From Gemmatimonadota bacterium (GTDB taxonomy: Bacteria > Gemmatimonadota > Gemmatimonadetes > Gemmatimonadales > GWC2-71-9): 64,000 bases of DNA. Shown piece after piece: positions 32,001-40,957 of this stretch. The stretch spans positions 1 to 64,000 of the forward strand of contig QHUZ01000022.1 of NCBI GenBank assembly GCA_003223395.1, given 5' to 3'. Under the pieces are notes generated by a model, which was given only the letters and a program-made list of their open reading frames with translations, searched no databases and was not told the DNA's origin. Position 1 is the stretch's first letter; the number at the start of each line of letters is the position of its first letter. The position numbers were made by a program, and so were the translations under genes.

Positions 32001-32195
32001 GATAAGAATCGCACGTACACCCTGGTCGTGAACGACTTCATGGCGACGGGTGGCTCGGGGTTCCGCATGCTCGTGGGCTCGCCGAGGGAAGACATCGACG
32101 TCGTCGATATCGACGCCCTGACCCGTTATCTGGGTGTGCTGCGCGCTCCCGTGGAGGCGCCCGACGACGTGCGCTTCCATCGGACCGACCGCTGA
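29070..32195 (+). CDS. Bimodular 5'-nucleotidase/2',3'-cyclic phosphodiesterase (two tandem UshA-like modules)
   Basis: Module 1 TTDVHGRVFGW...VDAGDLLQGN...TPGNHDFDFG; module 2 TSDLHGQLEPR...LDAGDEMQGT...IGNHEFDWS...AGHTHIRV...MNNGGIRADLPEG. Confidence 0.92.
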   Translation: MHLFSALLIALQAASVPDTAHIVVVATTDVHGRVFGWDYVRDAAAPGGLSRAATALETLRARYPGQIVLVDAGDLLQGNPFATFFGHYDKRQPHPIVDAMNALQYDVVTPGNHDFDFGVDFLRRAAAQATYRYVSANVEDSSGASLFPKTVILPRGAVKVGVTGFTTPGTMLWDRAQLAAGHVRVRRIAGAAPSALARLEGEGADLKVVVIHSGFGESSYDTAGVGAENDAAALAAVNPKPDVVIVGHTHREMRDTVINGVHFVQPKNWVQSLAVVHVSLARDSTRRYHVTAVRAELIPLGNVAESPRFTQRLTAAHEAARLWAGTAVGNAGPGFDARYTRVQDTPLLDFINEVQRRKAGAQLSAAAAFDVQPGLPEGDVHQRDVAGVYPYENTLRVVRISGQQLRAYLEHSARYFRTYEPGQPILNDSVAGYNYDVVSGVAYNIDLSRPAGQRIRGLAFNGKIVQPTDTFTLALNSYRQGGGGGYSMLAGAPLIYDKGEDIRELLVDEIRRARTIQAAAYLRPSWAIIPDLARAAARAAFAPAAAPLSTRDSTLLRVLTTSDLHGQLEPRVWEWSQNRPVGGVAALKPWLDSLAHVCGCASVRLDAGDEMQGTLLSNSTFGRGTIDALNALGIDAAAIGNHEFDWSLDTLRARMSQAKYPFLSANITNAAGTARPDWATPWKLVTKSGVKIAVIGLTTTETPTSTASRNIQGLAFGDGAQAIKRYLPEARAAADFVIVVAHVGALCDSSTGGGNSAACHGEILDVARQLDSGSVDLIVAGHTHIRVNTVVHGIPIVEAQSSGRSVGIVDFVRTGGRREVRVQLVTPYADQVKPDVALTDALGHQQQAVRNLTERVVARLKIPLKRAGDEYGLGRLIADAQRAAGRADVAIMNNGGIRADLPEGTINWGQVYQVQPFQNRLLRFTVKGSVLEEALEQCVAGKDHLPDCHIAGTEVWYDAGKEPGKRVSRVRVSGKDLDKNRTYTLVVNDFMATGGSGFRMLVGSPREDIDVVDIDALTRYLGVLRAPVEAPDDVRFHRTDR

Positions 32196-33430
32196 TGCGG
32201 GTTTTCGTCAACGACAAAGCCGTCGACGTACCACGCGGCGCGCGAGTGCGCGACGCGGTCGCGCAGGCGGACGACGGGTTGGCGCGGCTCCTCGACGGAT
32301 CCGCGTATGTGACGGACGCCGCAGGGCGCCCGATTGACGCCGGGGACGCGGTGGGCGAGGCCGGCGCGGTCTACCGCGTGGTTGTCTCCGCGCGCCGCGA
32401 GGGGAAGCCCAAGCTGACCAAGGATGCGTTGCGGCAGTGGCCGAAGGCCGAGCTGCATGTGCATCTGGACGGCGCGCTGCGGCCGGCGACGATGATCGAG
32501 CTGGCACGGGCCCAGGGCATCCGGTTGCCCGCCGACACACCCGACGCTCTCGCCAAGGCGATGCTGGTCCGCGATGCGAAGAGTCTCGAGGAGTACCTCC
32601 AGAAATATGAGATCACGTTGTCGGTGCTCCAGACCGCGCAGGCACTGGAGCGCGTCGCGTACGAGTTCGTGCTGGATAAAGCGGCGGAAAACGTCCGCTA
32701 CGTGGAAGTGCGGTATTCGCCCTTGTTGCATCGTCCCGCGCTGACGCTCACCCAGGCGATCGAAGCACCCCTCGCCGGCATCCGGCGCGCCTCTGCGGAG
32801 ACCGGAACGAAGGTCGGGTTGATCGTCTGCGCCATGCGTACCAAGCCGCCCGCCGAATCTCTCGAGCTCGCCCGCGCGGCGGCGGAGTATCACAGCGCCG
32901 GCGTGACGGCATTCGATCTCGCCGGCGCGGAGCGTGGGCATCCCGCACGCGAGCATCGCGCCGCATTCGAGTACGCGGCGGCGCACGGGATGGCCTGCAC
33001 GTGTCACGCGGGCGAAGGGGACGGACCGCATTCGATTGATCAGGCGCTGCACGAGGTCGGGGCCCAGCGCATCGGGCATGGCACCAGGCTCGCCGAAGAC
33101 CCGGCGCTGCTCGAGGAAGTTGTCGCCCGCAAGATTCCGCTGGAGATGTGCCTCACGAGCAACGTGCATACGCATGTCGTCGCTTCGGTGGCGGAGCATC
33201 CCTTTAAGCGCTATTACCAGCAGGGCGTCGTCGTCACGCTGAACACCGACGGGCCGTTGACCGACGGCATCACCCTGACGGACGAGTATTTCCTGGCGCA
33301 CGCCGTGCTCGGTCTCTCGCCCGACGACATGGCGCGTGTGGTCCTGAACGCTTGCGAAAGCGCATTTCTCCCGGAGTACGAAAAGGTGGCGCTCGTGTCC
33401 CGTGTTCAAAGTGAATTGGGGGCTCTCTGA
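32195..33430 (+). CDS. add: Adenosine deaminase with N-terminal beta-grasp-like extension
   Basis: PKAELHVHLDGALRPATMIELA, CHAGEGDGPHSI, RIGHGTRL, LNTDGPLT; first ~65 aa VFVNDKAVDVPRGARVRDAV ... ThiS/MoaD-like. Confidence 0.9.
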   Translation: MRVFVNDKAVDVPRGARVRDAVAQADDGLARLLDGSAYVTDAAGRPIDAGDAVGEAGAVYRVVVSARREGKPKLTKDALRQWPKAELHVHLDGALRPATMIELARAQGIRLPADTPDALAKAMLVRDAKSLEEYLQKYEITLSVLQTAQALERVAYEFVLDKAAENVRYVEVRYSPLLHRPALTLTQAIEAPLAGIRRASAETGTKVGLIVCAMRTKPPAESLELARAAAEYHSAGVTAFDLAGAERGHPAREHRAAFEYAAAHGMACTCHAGEGDGPHSIDQALHEVGAQRIGHGTRLAEDPALLEEVVARKIPLEMCLTSNVHTHVVASVAEHPFKRYYQQGVVVTLNTDGPLTDGITLTDEYFLAHAVLGLSPDDMARVVLNACESAFLPEYEKVALVSRVQSELGAL

Positions 33431-34815
33431 TGTCCGCGAGACGCGTTCTCTTTGCGTTCGCGGTCACGTTCGTCTGTGCACTTGTCGTGTTCACGCTGCC
33501 GCGCTTTGTGTTCAACACATTGCGCGGGGCGACGGTCCAAACGCCCGCCCAGGACACGGCGAAGGCTCAAGTAATCGCACCCGCGCCGCGCTCACTCGGG
33601 TCCCGGCTCACAGGGATCTTCGGCCTCATCCTGATCCTCGGCATCGGCTATGCGTTCTCGCGGAACCGCAAGGCGATCAGCCGGCGGGTGGTCGCCTGGG
33701 GGGTGGGCCTGCAGCTCCTGTTCGCGATATTCGTGCTGCGCGTGAGCTGGGGTCGGGGAATCTTCAGCTGGCTCGGCGCGACGGTAACGAAAATCCTCAG
33801 CTTCTCCTACGCGGGCTCGGAATTCGTCTTTGGCGAGATCGGGAAGCAGCACTCGAGCCTCGGCGTGATTTTCGCGTTCCAGATCATGCCGGCGATCATC
33901 TTCGTCTCCGCGCTGTTCGCGATCATGTACTACCTCGGCATCATGCAGGTCGTCGTGAAGGCGTTCGCGTGGTTGATGAACAAGATCATGGGCGCGAGCG
34001 GAGCGGAAAGTCTCAACGTCGCGGCGTCGATTTTCATGGGGCAGACCGAGGCCCCGCTGACCATCCGGCCGTTCCTGCCGCGCATGACCCGCTCCGAGCT
34101 GATGACCGTCATGACGGCGGGGATGGCGCACGTCTCCGGTTCGATCATGGCCGCCTACATCGCGTTCGGGATCGAAGCGCGCCATCTGCTCACCGCGGTC
34201 ATCATGACGGCGCCCGGCACGATCATGATGGCGAAGATCCTCGAGCCCGAGACGGAAGTCCCCGAAACGCTGGGCGGGGTCAAGGTGGCGATCCCGCGCA
34301 CCGACGTGAACGTCCTCGATGCGGCGGCCCGCGGGACGAGCGAAGGGTTGCACCTCATGCTCAACGTCATCGCGATGCTCGTCTCCTTCATCGCGCTCAT
34401 CGCACTGGTGAATGGCCTGTTCGGCGCGATTCATGGCCTGCTGCCGTGGTTCCCCGAAACGCTGCAGACGGTGCTGGGGTGGATTTTCCGGCCCATCGCG
34501 TGGGTAATGGGAGTACCGTGGCACGACAGCGGGACGGTGGGGTCGCTGCTGGGCGAGCGCATGGTGCTCAACGAGTTCATCGCCTACGCGCATCTCGGCC
34601 CGATGAAGGGCAGTCTCGATCCCGTTTCCTTCACCATCGCGACGTTCGCGCTATGCGGCTTTGCAAATCTCAGCTCGGTGGGCATTCAGATCGGCGGGAT
34701 CGGCGCGCTGGCCCCCGAGCGCAAGCATGACCTCGCGCGCCTCGGATTCCGGGCAATGATCGCCGGTACGCTCGCGAACTTTCTCTCGGCCACGCTCGCA
34801 GGCATTCTCTTATGA
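33430..34815 (+). CDS. nupC: Concentrative nucleoside transporter (NupC/CNT family)
   Basis: MGASGAESLNVAASIFMGQTEAPLTIRPFLPRMTRSELMTVMTAGMAHVSGSIMAAY, NEFIAYAHL, CGFANLSSVGIQIGGIG. Confidence 0.95.
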   Translation: MSARRVLFAFAVTFVCALVVFTLPRFVFNTLRGATVQTPAQDTAKAQVIAPAPRSLGSRLTGIFGLILILGIGYAFSRNRKAISRRVVAWGVGLQLLFAIFVLRVSWGRGIFSWLGATVTKILSFSYAGSEFVFGEIGKQHSSLGVIFAFQIMPAIIFVSALFAIMYYLGIMQVVVKAFAWLMNKIMGASGAESLNVAASIFMGQTEAPLTIRPFLPRMTRSELMTVMTAGMAHVSGSIMAAYIAFGIEARHLLTAVIMTAPGTIMMAKILEPETEVPETLGGVKVAIPRTDVNVLDAAARGTSEGLHLMLNVIAMLVSFIALIALVNGLFGAIHGLLPWFPETLQTVLGWIFRPIAWVMGVPWHDSGTVGSLLGERMVLNEFIAYAHLGPMKGSLDPVSFTIATFALCGFANLSSVGIQIGGIGALAPERKHDLARLGFRAMIAGTLANFLSATLAGILL

Positions 34816-35615
34816 TGAAGGCCACCGAGGCGGTCGCAGCACGCCTCGGCACGCTGAAACCCCGAGTCGCGATCGTCCTCGGCTCCGGGCTGGGCTTTCT
34901 CGCAGACGAAGTCGCCCAAGCCATTCGTATTCCCTATCGCACCATCCCCGGTTTTCCGGAGCCCGGCGTCGCGGGCCACAAAGGGGAGCTGGTCGCCGGG
35001 ACGCTCGAAGGCGTGCCCGTCCTCGTGCAGGCCGGCCGCTTTCATCTGTATGAAGGGCACCCGGCGGCCGTGGCGGGACTTCCCACCCGTGTCTTTGCCG
35101 AGCTCGGCGTCGAGATCCTGATCGTTACGAACGCCGCCGGGGGCGTGCGCCGCACCTTTCCGGGCGGAACCCTGATGCTGATCGCCGATCACCTCAACCT
35201 TATGTGGCGCAACCCGCTGATCGGACAACCCGAGCCGGGCGAGCAGCGCTTTCCCATCATGCACGAGCCGTACGACGGCGAGTTGCGCGCGCTCGCCAGC
35301 ACGGTCGCGCGCGAAGCCGGTATCCGCATGGAAGAGGGCGTCTACGCCGCCCTCCTGGGCCCCTCGTACGAGACTCCGTCCGAAGTGCGCATGCTGGAGC
35401 GGCTCGGCGCCGACGCCGTCGGGATGTCTACCGCGCCGGAGGTGCTCGTGGCCCGGTCTCGGGGCATGCGTTGCCTGGGCTTTTCCATCATCACGAACCC
35501 CGGGGCCGGGATTACCGGAGAGGCGCTTTCCCACGCGGAAGTCCTGGCGGTGAGTGAGCAGGTGGCCCGGAAGCTCGCCGTGGTCGTGAAGGGAGTGCTC
35601 CAGCGGATCAAATAG
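34812..35615 (+). CDS. Purine-nucleoside phosphorylase
   Basis: VLGSGLGFLADEV, GRFHLYEGH, VTNAAGGVRRTF, GPSYETPSEVRMLERLGADAVGMSTAPEVLVA. Confidence 0.95.
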   Translation: MMKATEAVAARLGTLKPRVAIVLGSGLGFLADEVAQAIRIPYRTIPGFPEPGVAGHKGELVAGTLEGVPVLVQAGRFHLYEGHPAAVAGLPTRVFAELGVEILIVTNAAGGVRRTFPGGTLMLIADHLNLMWRNPLIGQPEPGEQRFPIMHEPYDGELRALASTVAREAGIRMEEGVYAALLGPSYETPSEVRMLERLGADAVGMSTAPEVLVARSRGMRCLGFSIITNPGAGITGEALSHAEVLAVSEQVARKLAVVVKGVLQRIK

Positions 35616-35621
35616 CATAGA

Positions 35622-35645
35622 AGGGGCGCAGCATGCTGCGCCCCT
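35622..35645. repeat. Palindromic intergenic repeat AGGGGCGCAGCATGCTGCGCCCCT (copy 1)
   Basis: Perfect 24-bp palindrome 7 bp after the pnp stop codon. Confidence 0.95.
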
Positions 35646-35783
35646 ACCCTCACCCTGATCCAATCCTGACCGTTCGTTTGCAACCCTTTTGGAACATCCC
35701 CTGTCATATCAACCGATACCGCCGCGCGCTCGCCGTCAGCGTTCGCGACCGGGGTTCACTAACCCTTCAGCTCCCGGACGCAT

Positions 35784-38471
35784 ATGCCGACGATGCTCCA
35801 GCTGCTCCTCGCTCTGGCGGGAAATCATCCGCCCCTCGTTGTCGTGGACTCGCCACCTCCAGCGCCGCCGGCGCCGCAGCAGGTCCGTGCCATTCGCCTG
35901 AATGGTGGTCAGGCCGTCACGATCGACGGTGTGCTGAACGAACCCCTCTGGCAGGCCGCCGAGCGGCTCACCGGGTTTACGCAGCGCGATCCCAATCAGG
36001 GGGCGATGCCGACCGAGAGCACGGTCGTCTTCGTGGCGTACGACGACGCGGCGCTCTACATCGGGGCGCGGCTTTACGACTCGCATCCCGATTCGATCGT
36101 CGGGCGCCTCGCACGCCGCGATCAGGGCACCAGCTCCGACCGCTTCCAGGTCTACATCGATTCCTATCACGACAAGCGCAGCGGCTTCTACTTCGGGATC
36201 AATGCGGCCGGGACGCTCTATGACGGGACGCTCTTCAACGACGACTGGGACGACGACACCTGGGACGGCGTGTGGGAAGGGAAGGTCACTCGGGACGCGT
36301 CGGGGTGGACCATCGAGATGCGCATCCCGTACTCCCAGCTCCGGTTCGTGAAAAGCCCGCAGTACGTGTGGGGCATCAATTTCCGCCGCGATATCGCGCG
36401 CAAGAACGAGTTCGATTACATCGTCTACACGCCGCGCGAGGCCCGAGGCTTCGTGTCGCGGTTCCCGGATCTCGTGGGGATCGAGCGCATCGCGCCGCCA
36501 CGGCGCCTCGAGATCTCGCCTTATGCGACGAGCCGCGCCGCATTTACCCATCCGCCGGCCGGTAACCCGTTCAACGACGGCTCAAAGTTCGACCCCGGAT
36601 TCGGCGCTGATGCGAAGATCGGCCTCGGCTCGAATCTGACGCTCAACGCCACCATCAATCCCGATTTCGGCCAGGTCGAAGTCGATCCCGCCGTCGTGAA
36701 CCTGAGCGATCGCGAGACCTTCTTCAACGAAAAGCGGCCGTTCTTCGTCGAGGGCTCTTCCATTTTCGAATTCGGGTTCGGCGGCCAGAGCAATTTCTGG
36801 GGATTCAATTGGTCGGGGCCGAGCTTCTTCTACAGCAGGCGCATCGGCCGCTCGCTTTCAGCACCGGGCGCGCCTGCCAACGGGTACGTCGACGGGCCCG
36901 ACGGCGCGCACATCCTCGGCGCGCTGAAGTTGACCGGCAAAGTCGCAGGCAGCTGGAACGTCGGGGGCCTCACCGCGGTCACGGCTCGCGAGCGCGCGAC
37001 CCTGCAGGACAGCCTTGGGGTGCGCTGGGGCCAGGAAATGGAGCCGCTCGCGGCCTACGGCGTGTATCGGGCGCAGAAAGAGTTCGACAAGGGCCGGCAG
37101 GGGCTCGGATTCATCAGCACATTCGCCGGTCGCGCGTTCGAGGATCCCGCGCTGCGGGACGTCCGGAACAACACCTCTGGGACGCTGGGAGCCGACGGCT
37201 GGGTCTTTCTGGATAGCGCGAAGACGTGGGTGACGACCGCGTGGGTCGCGGGCTCGCGCATCGCAGGATCGCCGGCCCGGCTCACCGCGGTGCAGCGCAA
37301 TTCGGTGCACTATTTTCAGCGCCCCGACGCACCGAGTGTACGAGTCGATTCGAACGCCACGTCGCTCACGGGTACGGCGGCACGGTTCACGCTCGCCAAG
37401 CAGCGTGGCAATACCTTCGTGAACTCCGCGTTCGGCATCATCTCGCCCGGATTCGACGTAAACGATCTCGGCTTCCTGTCGCGGACCGGGTACATCAACA
37501 TGCATCTGGGCGGCGGGCGCAGCTGGAGCAAACCCGGCAAACATTTCCGCTATGCGGAAACCGGCGGCGCGCTGTTCCGAAACTACGACTGGGACGGCAA
37601 CATCAACTGGTCGGGTGGGTTCAACTTCGGCTATGTGCAGTTCAACAACTACTACTGGGTCAACTGGAACGTCGCGTACAATCCGTGGACCGTCGACAAT
37701 CGCCGCACGCGCGGTGGACCCTTGCTGCTGCTGCCGCCGGGATATCAGTTCGGGCTCGACTTGGGTTCGGACAGCCGCAAATCGCTGACCCTCAGCGGCG
37801 GCGCGTTCACGTACTTCCGCTCGTCACAGGACGTAGAGTGGTCCACGTACGTCAACATGCAGTACCGGCCCGCTCCCAACGTCTCGGTCAGTGTGGGACC
37901 GAACCTGTACAAACAGACCCAGCCCTATCAGTACATCACCGCGATTGCCGACTCAACCGGTGGGGCGCCCAACACGTTCAACACTCACTACATCTTCGGT
38001 GGGCTCAGTCAGACGGAATTGTCGGCAGCCATTCGTCTCAACTGGACCTACAGCCCGATGCTTTCGCTGCAGCTCTACGCGCAGCCGCTGATTTCAGCGG
38101 GCCGCTACGACTACTACCGCGAGCTCGCAAGGCCGCGCAGTGCGTCGTTCATCCGCTACGGCCGCGACAACGGGTCGACGATCGCGTACGTCGATTCGAC
38201 GAACTCGTACACCGTCGATCCCGACGGCCCGGGCCCGGCGCAGCCGATGTCGTTTGGCAACCAGAGCTTCAACTTCAAGTCGCTGCGCGGCAACGCCGTG
38301 CTGCGCTGGGAGTACATGCCGGGTTCGACGCTGTACTTCGTCTGGACGCAGAGCCGCTCGGCCTTCGATGACAACGGAGACTTCAGGTTCGGCTCCTCAA
38401 TGCGGAGCATGCTCACGGCGCCTGCCGAGAACATTTTCATGATCAAAGCGACGTATTGGTGGAATCCGTAG
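35784..38471 (+). CDS. DUF5916 / CBM9-like N-terminal domain outer-membrane protein
   Basis: AVTIDGVLNEPLWQAAERLTGFTQRDPNQGAMPTESTVVFVAYDDAALYIGARLYD; TINPDFGQVEVDPAVVNLSDRETFFNEKRPFFVEGSSIF. Confidence 0.85.
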   Translation: MPTMLQLLLALAGNHPPLVVVDSPPPAPPAPQQVRAIRLNGGQAVTIDGVLNEPLWQAAERLTGFTQRDPNQGAMPTESTVVFVAYDDAALYIGARLYDSHPDSIVGRLARRDQGTSSDRFQVYIDSYHDKRSGFYFGINAAGTLYDGTLFNDDWDDDTWDGVWEGKVTRDASGWTIEMRIPYSQLRFVKSPQYVWGINFRRDIARKNEFDYIVYTPREARGFVSRFPDLVGIERIAPPRRLEISPYATSRAAFTHPPAGNPFNDGSKFDPGFGADAKIGLGSNLTLNATINPDFGQVEVDPAVVNLSDRETFFNEKRPFFVEGSSIFEFGFGGQSNFWGFNWSGPSFFYSRRIGRSLSAPGAPANGYVDGPDGAHILGALKLTGKVAGSWNVGGLTAVTARERATLQDSLGVRWGQEMEPLAAYGVYRAQKEFDKGRQGLGFISTFAGRAFEDPALRDVRNNTSGTLGADGWVFLDSAKTWVTTAWVAGSRIAGSPARLTAVQRNSVHYFQRPDAPSVRVDSNATSLTGTAARFTLAKQRGNTFVNSAFGIISPGFDVNDLGFLSRTGYINMHLGGGRSWSKPGKHFRYAETGGALFRNYDWDGNINWSGGFNFGYVQFNNYYWVNWNVAYNPWTVDNRRTRGGPLLLLPPGYQFGLDLGSDSRKSLTLSGGAFTYFRSSQDVEWSTYVNMQYRPAPNVSVSVGPNLYKQTQPYQYITAIADSTGGAPNTFNTHYIFGGLSQTELSAAIRLNWTYSPMLSLQLYAQPLISAGRYDYYRELARPRSASFIRYGRDNGSTIAYVDSTNSYTVDPDGPGPAQPMSFGNQSFNFKSLRGNAVLRWEYMPGSTLYFVWTQSRSAFDDNGDFRFGSSMRSMLTAPAENIFMIKATYWWNP

Positions 38472-38497
38472 ACAAACGGCTGATGTGATGGGGTAAT

Positions 38498-38525
38498 GTA
38501 GGGGCGCAGCATGCTGCGCCCCTAC
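38498..38525. repeat. Palindromic intergenic repeat GTAGGGGCGCAGCATGCTGCGCCCCTAC (copy 2)
   Basis: Perfect 28-bp palindrome sharing its 24-bp core with 35622..35645. Confidence 0.95.
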
Positions 38526-38526
38526 T

Positions 38527-39339
38527 TCACATCCCCTCCTGCGGCGGCCTGGGCGGCGCCGGCACAAAATGATTTAACGGTCCGTGTCCCTTGCCAAACC
38601 CCGGCGCCGCCGCAATCGCGCGATGGACGAAGTCGAGGCCATCGGCCACGGCCTGTTCCAGCGGCCGCCCCAACGCGAGCCCCGCTGTTATCGCGGCCGA
38701 CAGCGTGCAGCCGGTGCCATGCGTTGACGTCGTGTCGATGCGCGCATGGGTGAAGCGGTGCACCGAGCCGTCGTGCACCAGGACGTCGACGATCGTCGTC
38801 GTGTCGGCCAGATGCCCGCCTTTCACGAGCGCGGCGCGCGCACCCAGCGCGACGAGCGCGCGCCCGGCCCGCTCCATCTGATCGGGCGTTCGCACCTCCC
38901 CGCCGACGAGAATCTCCGCCTCGTTCAGATTCGGCGTCACGAGGAGTGCGAGCGGGGCGAGGCGTCGCGCGATGCGCTGCTCGGCAGCGCGATCGAGCAA
39001 CCGGTCGCCGGACGTCGCCACCATCACGGGGTCGAGCACGTAGGTCGTGAAACGATGCCGGGCGATGCGTTCCGCGACGGTGTCGACGATGTCTCGCGAT
39101 CCCAGCATGCCGGTCTTGATCGCGGCCGGTCGCAGGTCTTCCGCCAGCGCGTCGATCTGCTTGGCCACCAGCTCGGCGGGCAACGCCTGCCAGGCGGAGA
39201 CGCCGATCGTGTTCTGGGCGGTGACCGCCGTGATTGCGCTGGTGCCATAGACGCCGAACTGATGAAACGTCTTGAGATCGGCCTGGATACCGGCCGCGCC
39301 ACCCGAATCGGAGCCCGCGATCGTGAGCGCGATTCTCAT
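38527..39339 (-). CDS. thiD: Hydroxymethylpyrimidine/phosphomethylpyrimidine kinase
   Basis: [64 protein letters not shown]. Confidence 0.96.
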   Translation of the reverse strand: MRIALTIAGSDSGGAAGIQADLKTFHQFGVYGTSAITAVTAQNTIGVSAWQALPAELVAKQIDALAEDLRPAAIKTGMLGSRDIVDTVAERIARHRFTTYVLDPVMVATSGDRLLDRAAEQRIARRLAPLALLVTPNLNEAEILVGGEVRTPDQMERAGRALVALGARAALVKGGHLADTTTIVDVLVHDGSVHRFTHARIDTTSTHGTGCTLSAAITAGLALGRPLEQAVADGLDFVHRAIAAAPGFGKGHGPLNHFVPAPPRPPQEGM

Positions 39340-39396
39340 GAAGTCCGGAGCGGTGCCTTGGCGAAACCAAGGACGGTCGCAATCTTAGGGGCACCT

Positions 39397-40194
39397 GTGA
39401 CCGGTACGAGGACACGCATTCGCAGTAATCTGCAGTCGACCGTCCGCGATCTCCAACGCCGCAAGGCGCGCGGACGGCGCGGGCTGGCGGTTGTGGAGGG
39501 CGTGCGGCTCGTGGAAGAGGCGCTGGCCGCCGGTCTCGAGTTCAAAGGCGCCCTCGTGTCGCCCGAGCTCGCGCGCACGACGCGAGGCCAGGCGCTCACG
39601 GCCGAGCTCGCGAGCCACGCGGTCGCCGTCGAGGAAGTCGGCTCGCGGACGTTCGGCGATCTCGCCGGCACCGACACGCCGCAGGGAATTCTCGCGATCG
39701 TGCAGCCGCGCACGTGGGCGCTGACGGACATCGCCACGGGGCCGCTGCTCGTCGTGGACGGCGTGCAGGATCCCGGCAACGTCGGCACGCTGATCCGCAC
39801 CGCGCACGCGCTCGGCGCATCGGCGAGTCTGTTGCTCCGCGGCAGCGCGGACCCGATGAATCCGAAGGCGTTGCGGGCGGCGATGGGCGCGACGTTCCGG
39901 CACCCCGTCGTGCAGCTCGACGACGGACCGTTCATCACGTGGGCGCGGGAGCGCGGCTTCACGTTGTGGGCCGCCGCGGCGGACGGTGCGCCGCTCCCGC
40001 GCGCGCTCGATTCGAGGACTTCGCCCAAGGAGCTGATTGCTGTGATCGTCGGGAACGAAGGAGCGGGGATTCGCCCGCAGCTCAATGAGATCGCGGCGCA
40101 GCGGGTCGCGATTCCGCTGGCGCGTGGCGCCGAGTCGCTCAACGTCGCCGTGGCGACGGGAATCCTGCTCTACGAGGTTCTGCGTGGGCGTTGA
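39397..40194 (+). CDS. TrmH/SpoU-family RNA 2'-O-methyltransferase
   Basis: VDGVQDPGNVGTLIRTAHALGAS, VIVGNEGAGI, IPLARGAESLNVAVATGILLYE. Confidence 0.94.
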   Translation: MTGTRTRIRSNLQSTVRDLQRRKARGRRGLAVVEGVRLVEEALAAGLEFKGALVSPELARTTRGQALTAELASHAVAVEEVGSRTFGDLAGTDTPQGILAIVQPRTWALTDIATGPLLVVDGVQDPGNVGTLIRTAHALGASASLLLRGSADPMNPKALRAAMGATFRHPVVQLDDGPFITWARERGFTLWAAAADGAPLPRALDSRTSPKELIAVIVGNEGAGIRPQLNEIAAQRVAIPLARGAESLNVAVATGILLYEVLRGR

Positions 40195-40954
40195 TATCGT
40201 CATCCTGGCGGGTGTCGTGCTGCTCGGCCTCTGCGTCGGCAGCTTCCTCAACGTCTGCATCCTGCGGCTGCCGCGCGATCAGTCGTTGATCCGGCCGCGC
40301 TCGACCTGCCCGAACTGTAAACAGCCCATCGCCTGGCGCGACAACATCCCCGTCTTTTCCTGGCTGTGGCTGCGCGGCAAATGCCGCTGGTGTCATCATC
40401 CCATCTCCAAACAGTATCCGCTCATCGAGGCGCTGGTCGGCGTATTGTTCGGCGCCTCGCTGCTGGCGTATGGCATGACGTGGCACGCCGTCGCGGCTGC
40501 GCTGTTCGGGACACTGCTGCTCGGCATCGCAATCACCGACGCGCGCCACTACATCATCCCGGACGAGTTCACCTGGGGCGGGCTCGTCATCGGGCTGCTG
40601 CTCGCACTCGGCGGCGGCGTGGATGGCTTTCTGCAGGCGCTGCTCGGCGCGGCGGTCGGGTTCGTGCTGCTCTGGCTCGTCGGAATGGCGGGAACGTGGG
40701 TCTTCAAAGAAGAAGCAATGGGCGGCGGGGACGTAAAAATGATGGCGATGGTCGGCAGCTTCGTCGGGTGGCGCGGCGTGCTGCTCACCGTGTTCGCGGG
40801 TGCAGCGCTGGGCTCGCTCATCTTCATCCCACTGTCGATCAAAAAGAAGCGACTGGTGCCGTTCGGGGTATTCCTCGCTGTTGGTGCGGCGGTGGCGTTC
40901 CTGTTTGGTGACGTGATCATTGCCTGGTACGGGCATTTCCTCAAAGGCGACTGA
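40184..40954 (+). CDS. Prepilin peptidase (type IV leader peptidase, PilD-like)
   Basis: GSFLNVCILRLPRDQS, CPNCKQPIAWRDNIPVFSWLWLRGKCRWC, ITDARHYIIPDEFT, MGGGDVKMMA. Confidence 0.95.
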   Translation: MGVDIVILAGVVLLGLCVGSFLNVCILRLPRDQSLIRPRSTCPNCKQPIAWRDNIPVFSWLWLRGKCRWCHHPISKQYPLIEALVGVLFGASLLAYGMTWHAVAAALFGTLLLGIAITDARHYIIPDEFTWGGLVIGLLLALGGGVDGFLQALLGAAVGFVLLWLVGMAGTWVFKEEAMGGGDVKMMAMVGSFVGWRGVLLTVFAGAALGSLIFIPLSIKKKRLVPFGVFLAVGAAVAFLFGDVIIAWYGHFLKGD

Positions 40955-40957
40955 TAG

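Noticed and set aside
35633-36223. ORF beginning MLRPYPHPDP
   Set aside because: Starts inside the palindromic repeat and is out of frame with the real gene at 35784.
38746-39396. Upstream extension of the TrmH-family ORF
   Set aside because: Antisense to thiD; the methyltransferase most likely begins at the GTG at 39397.
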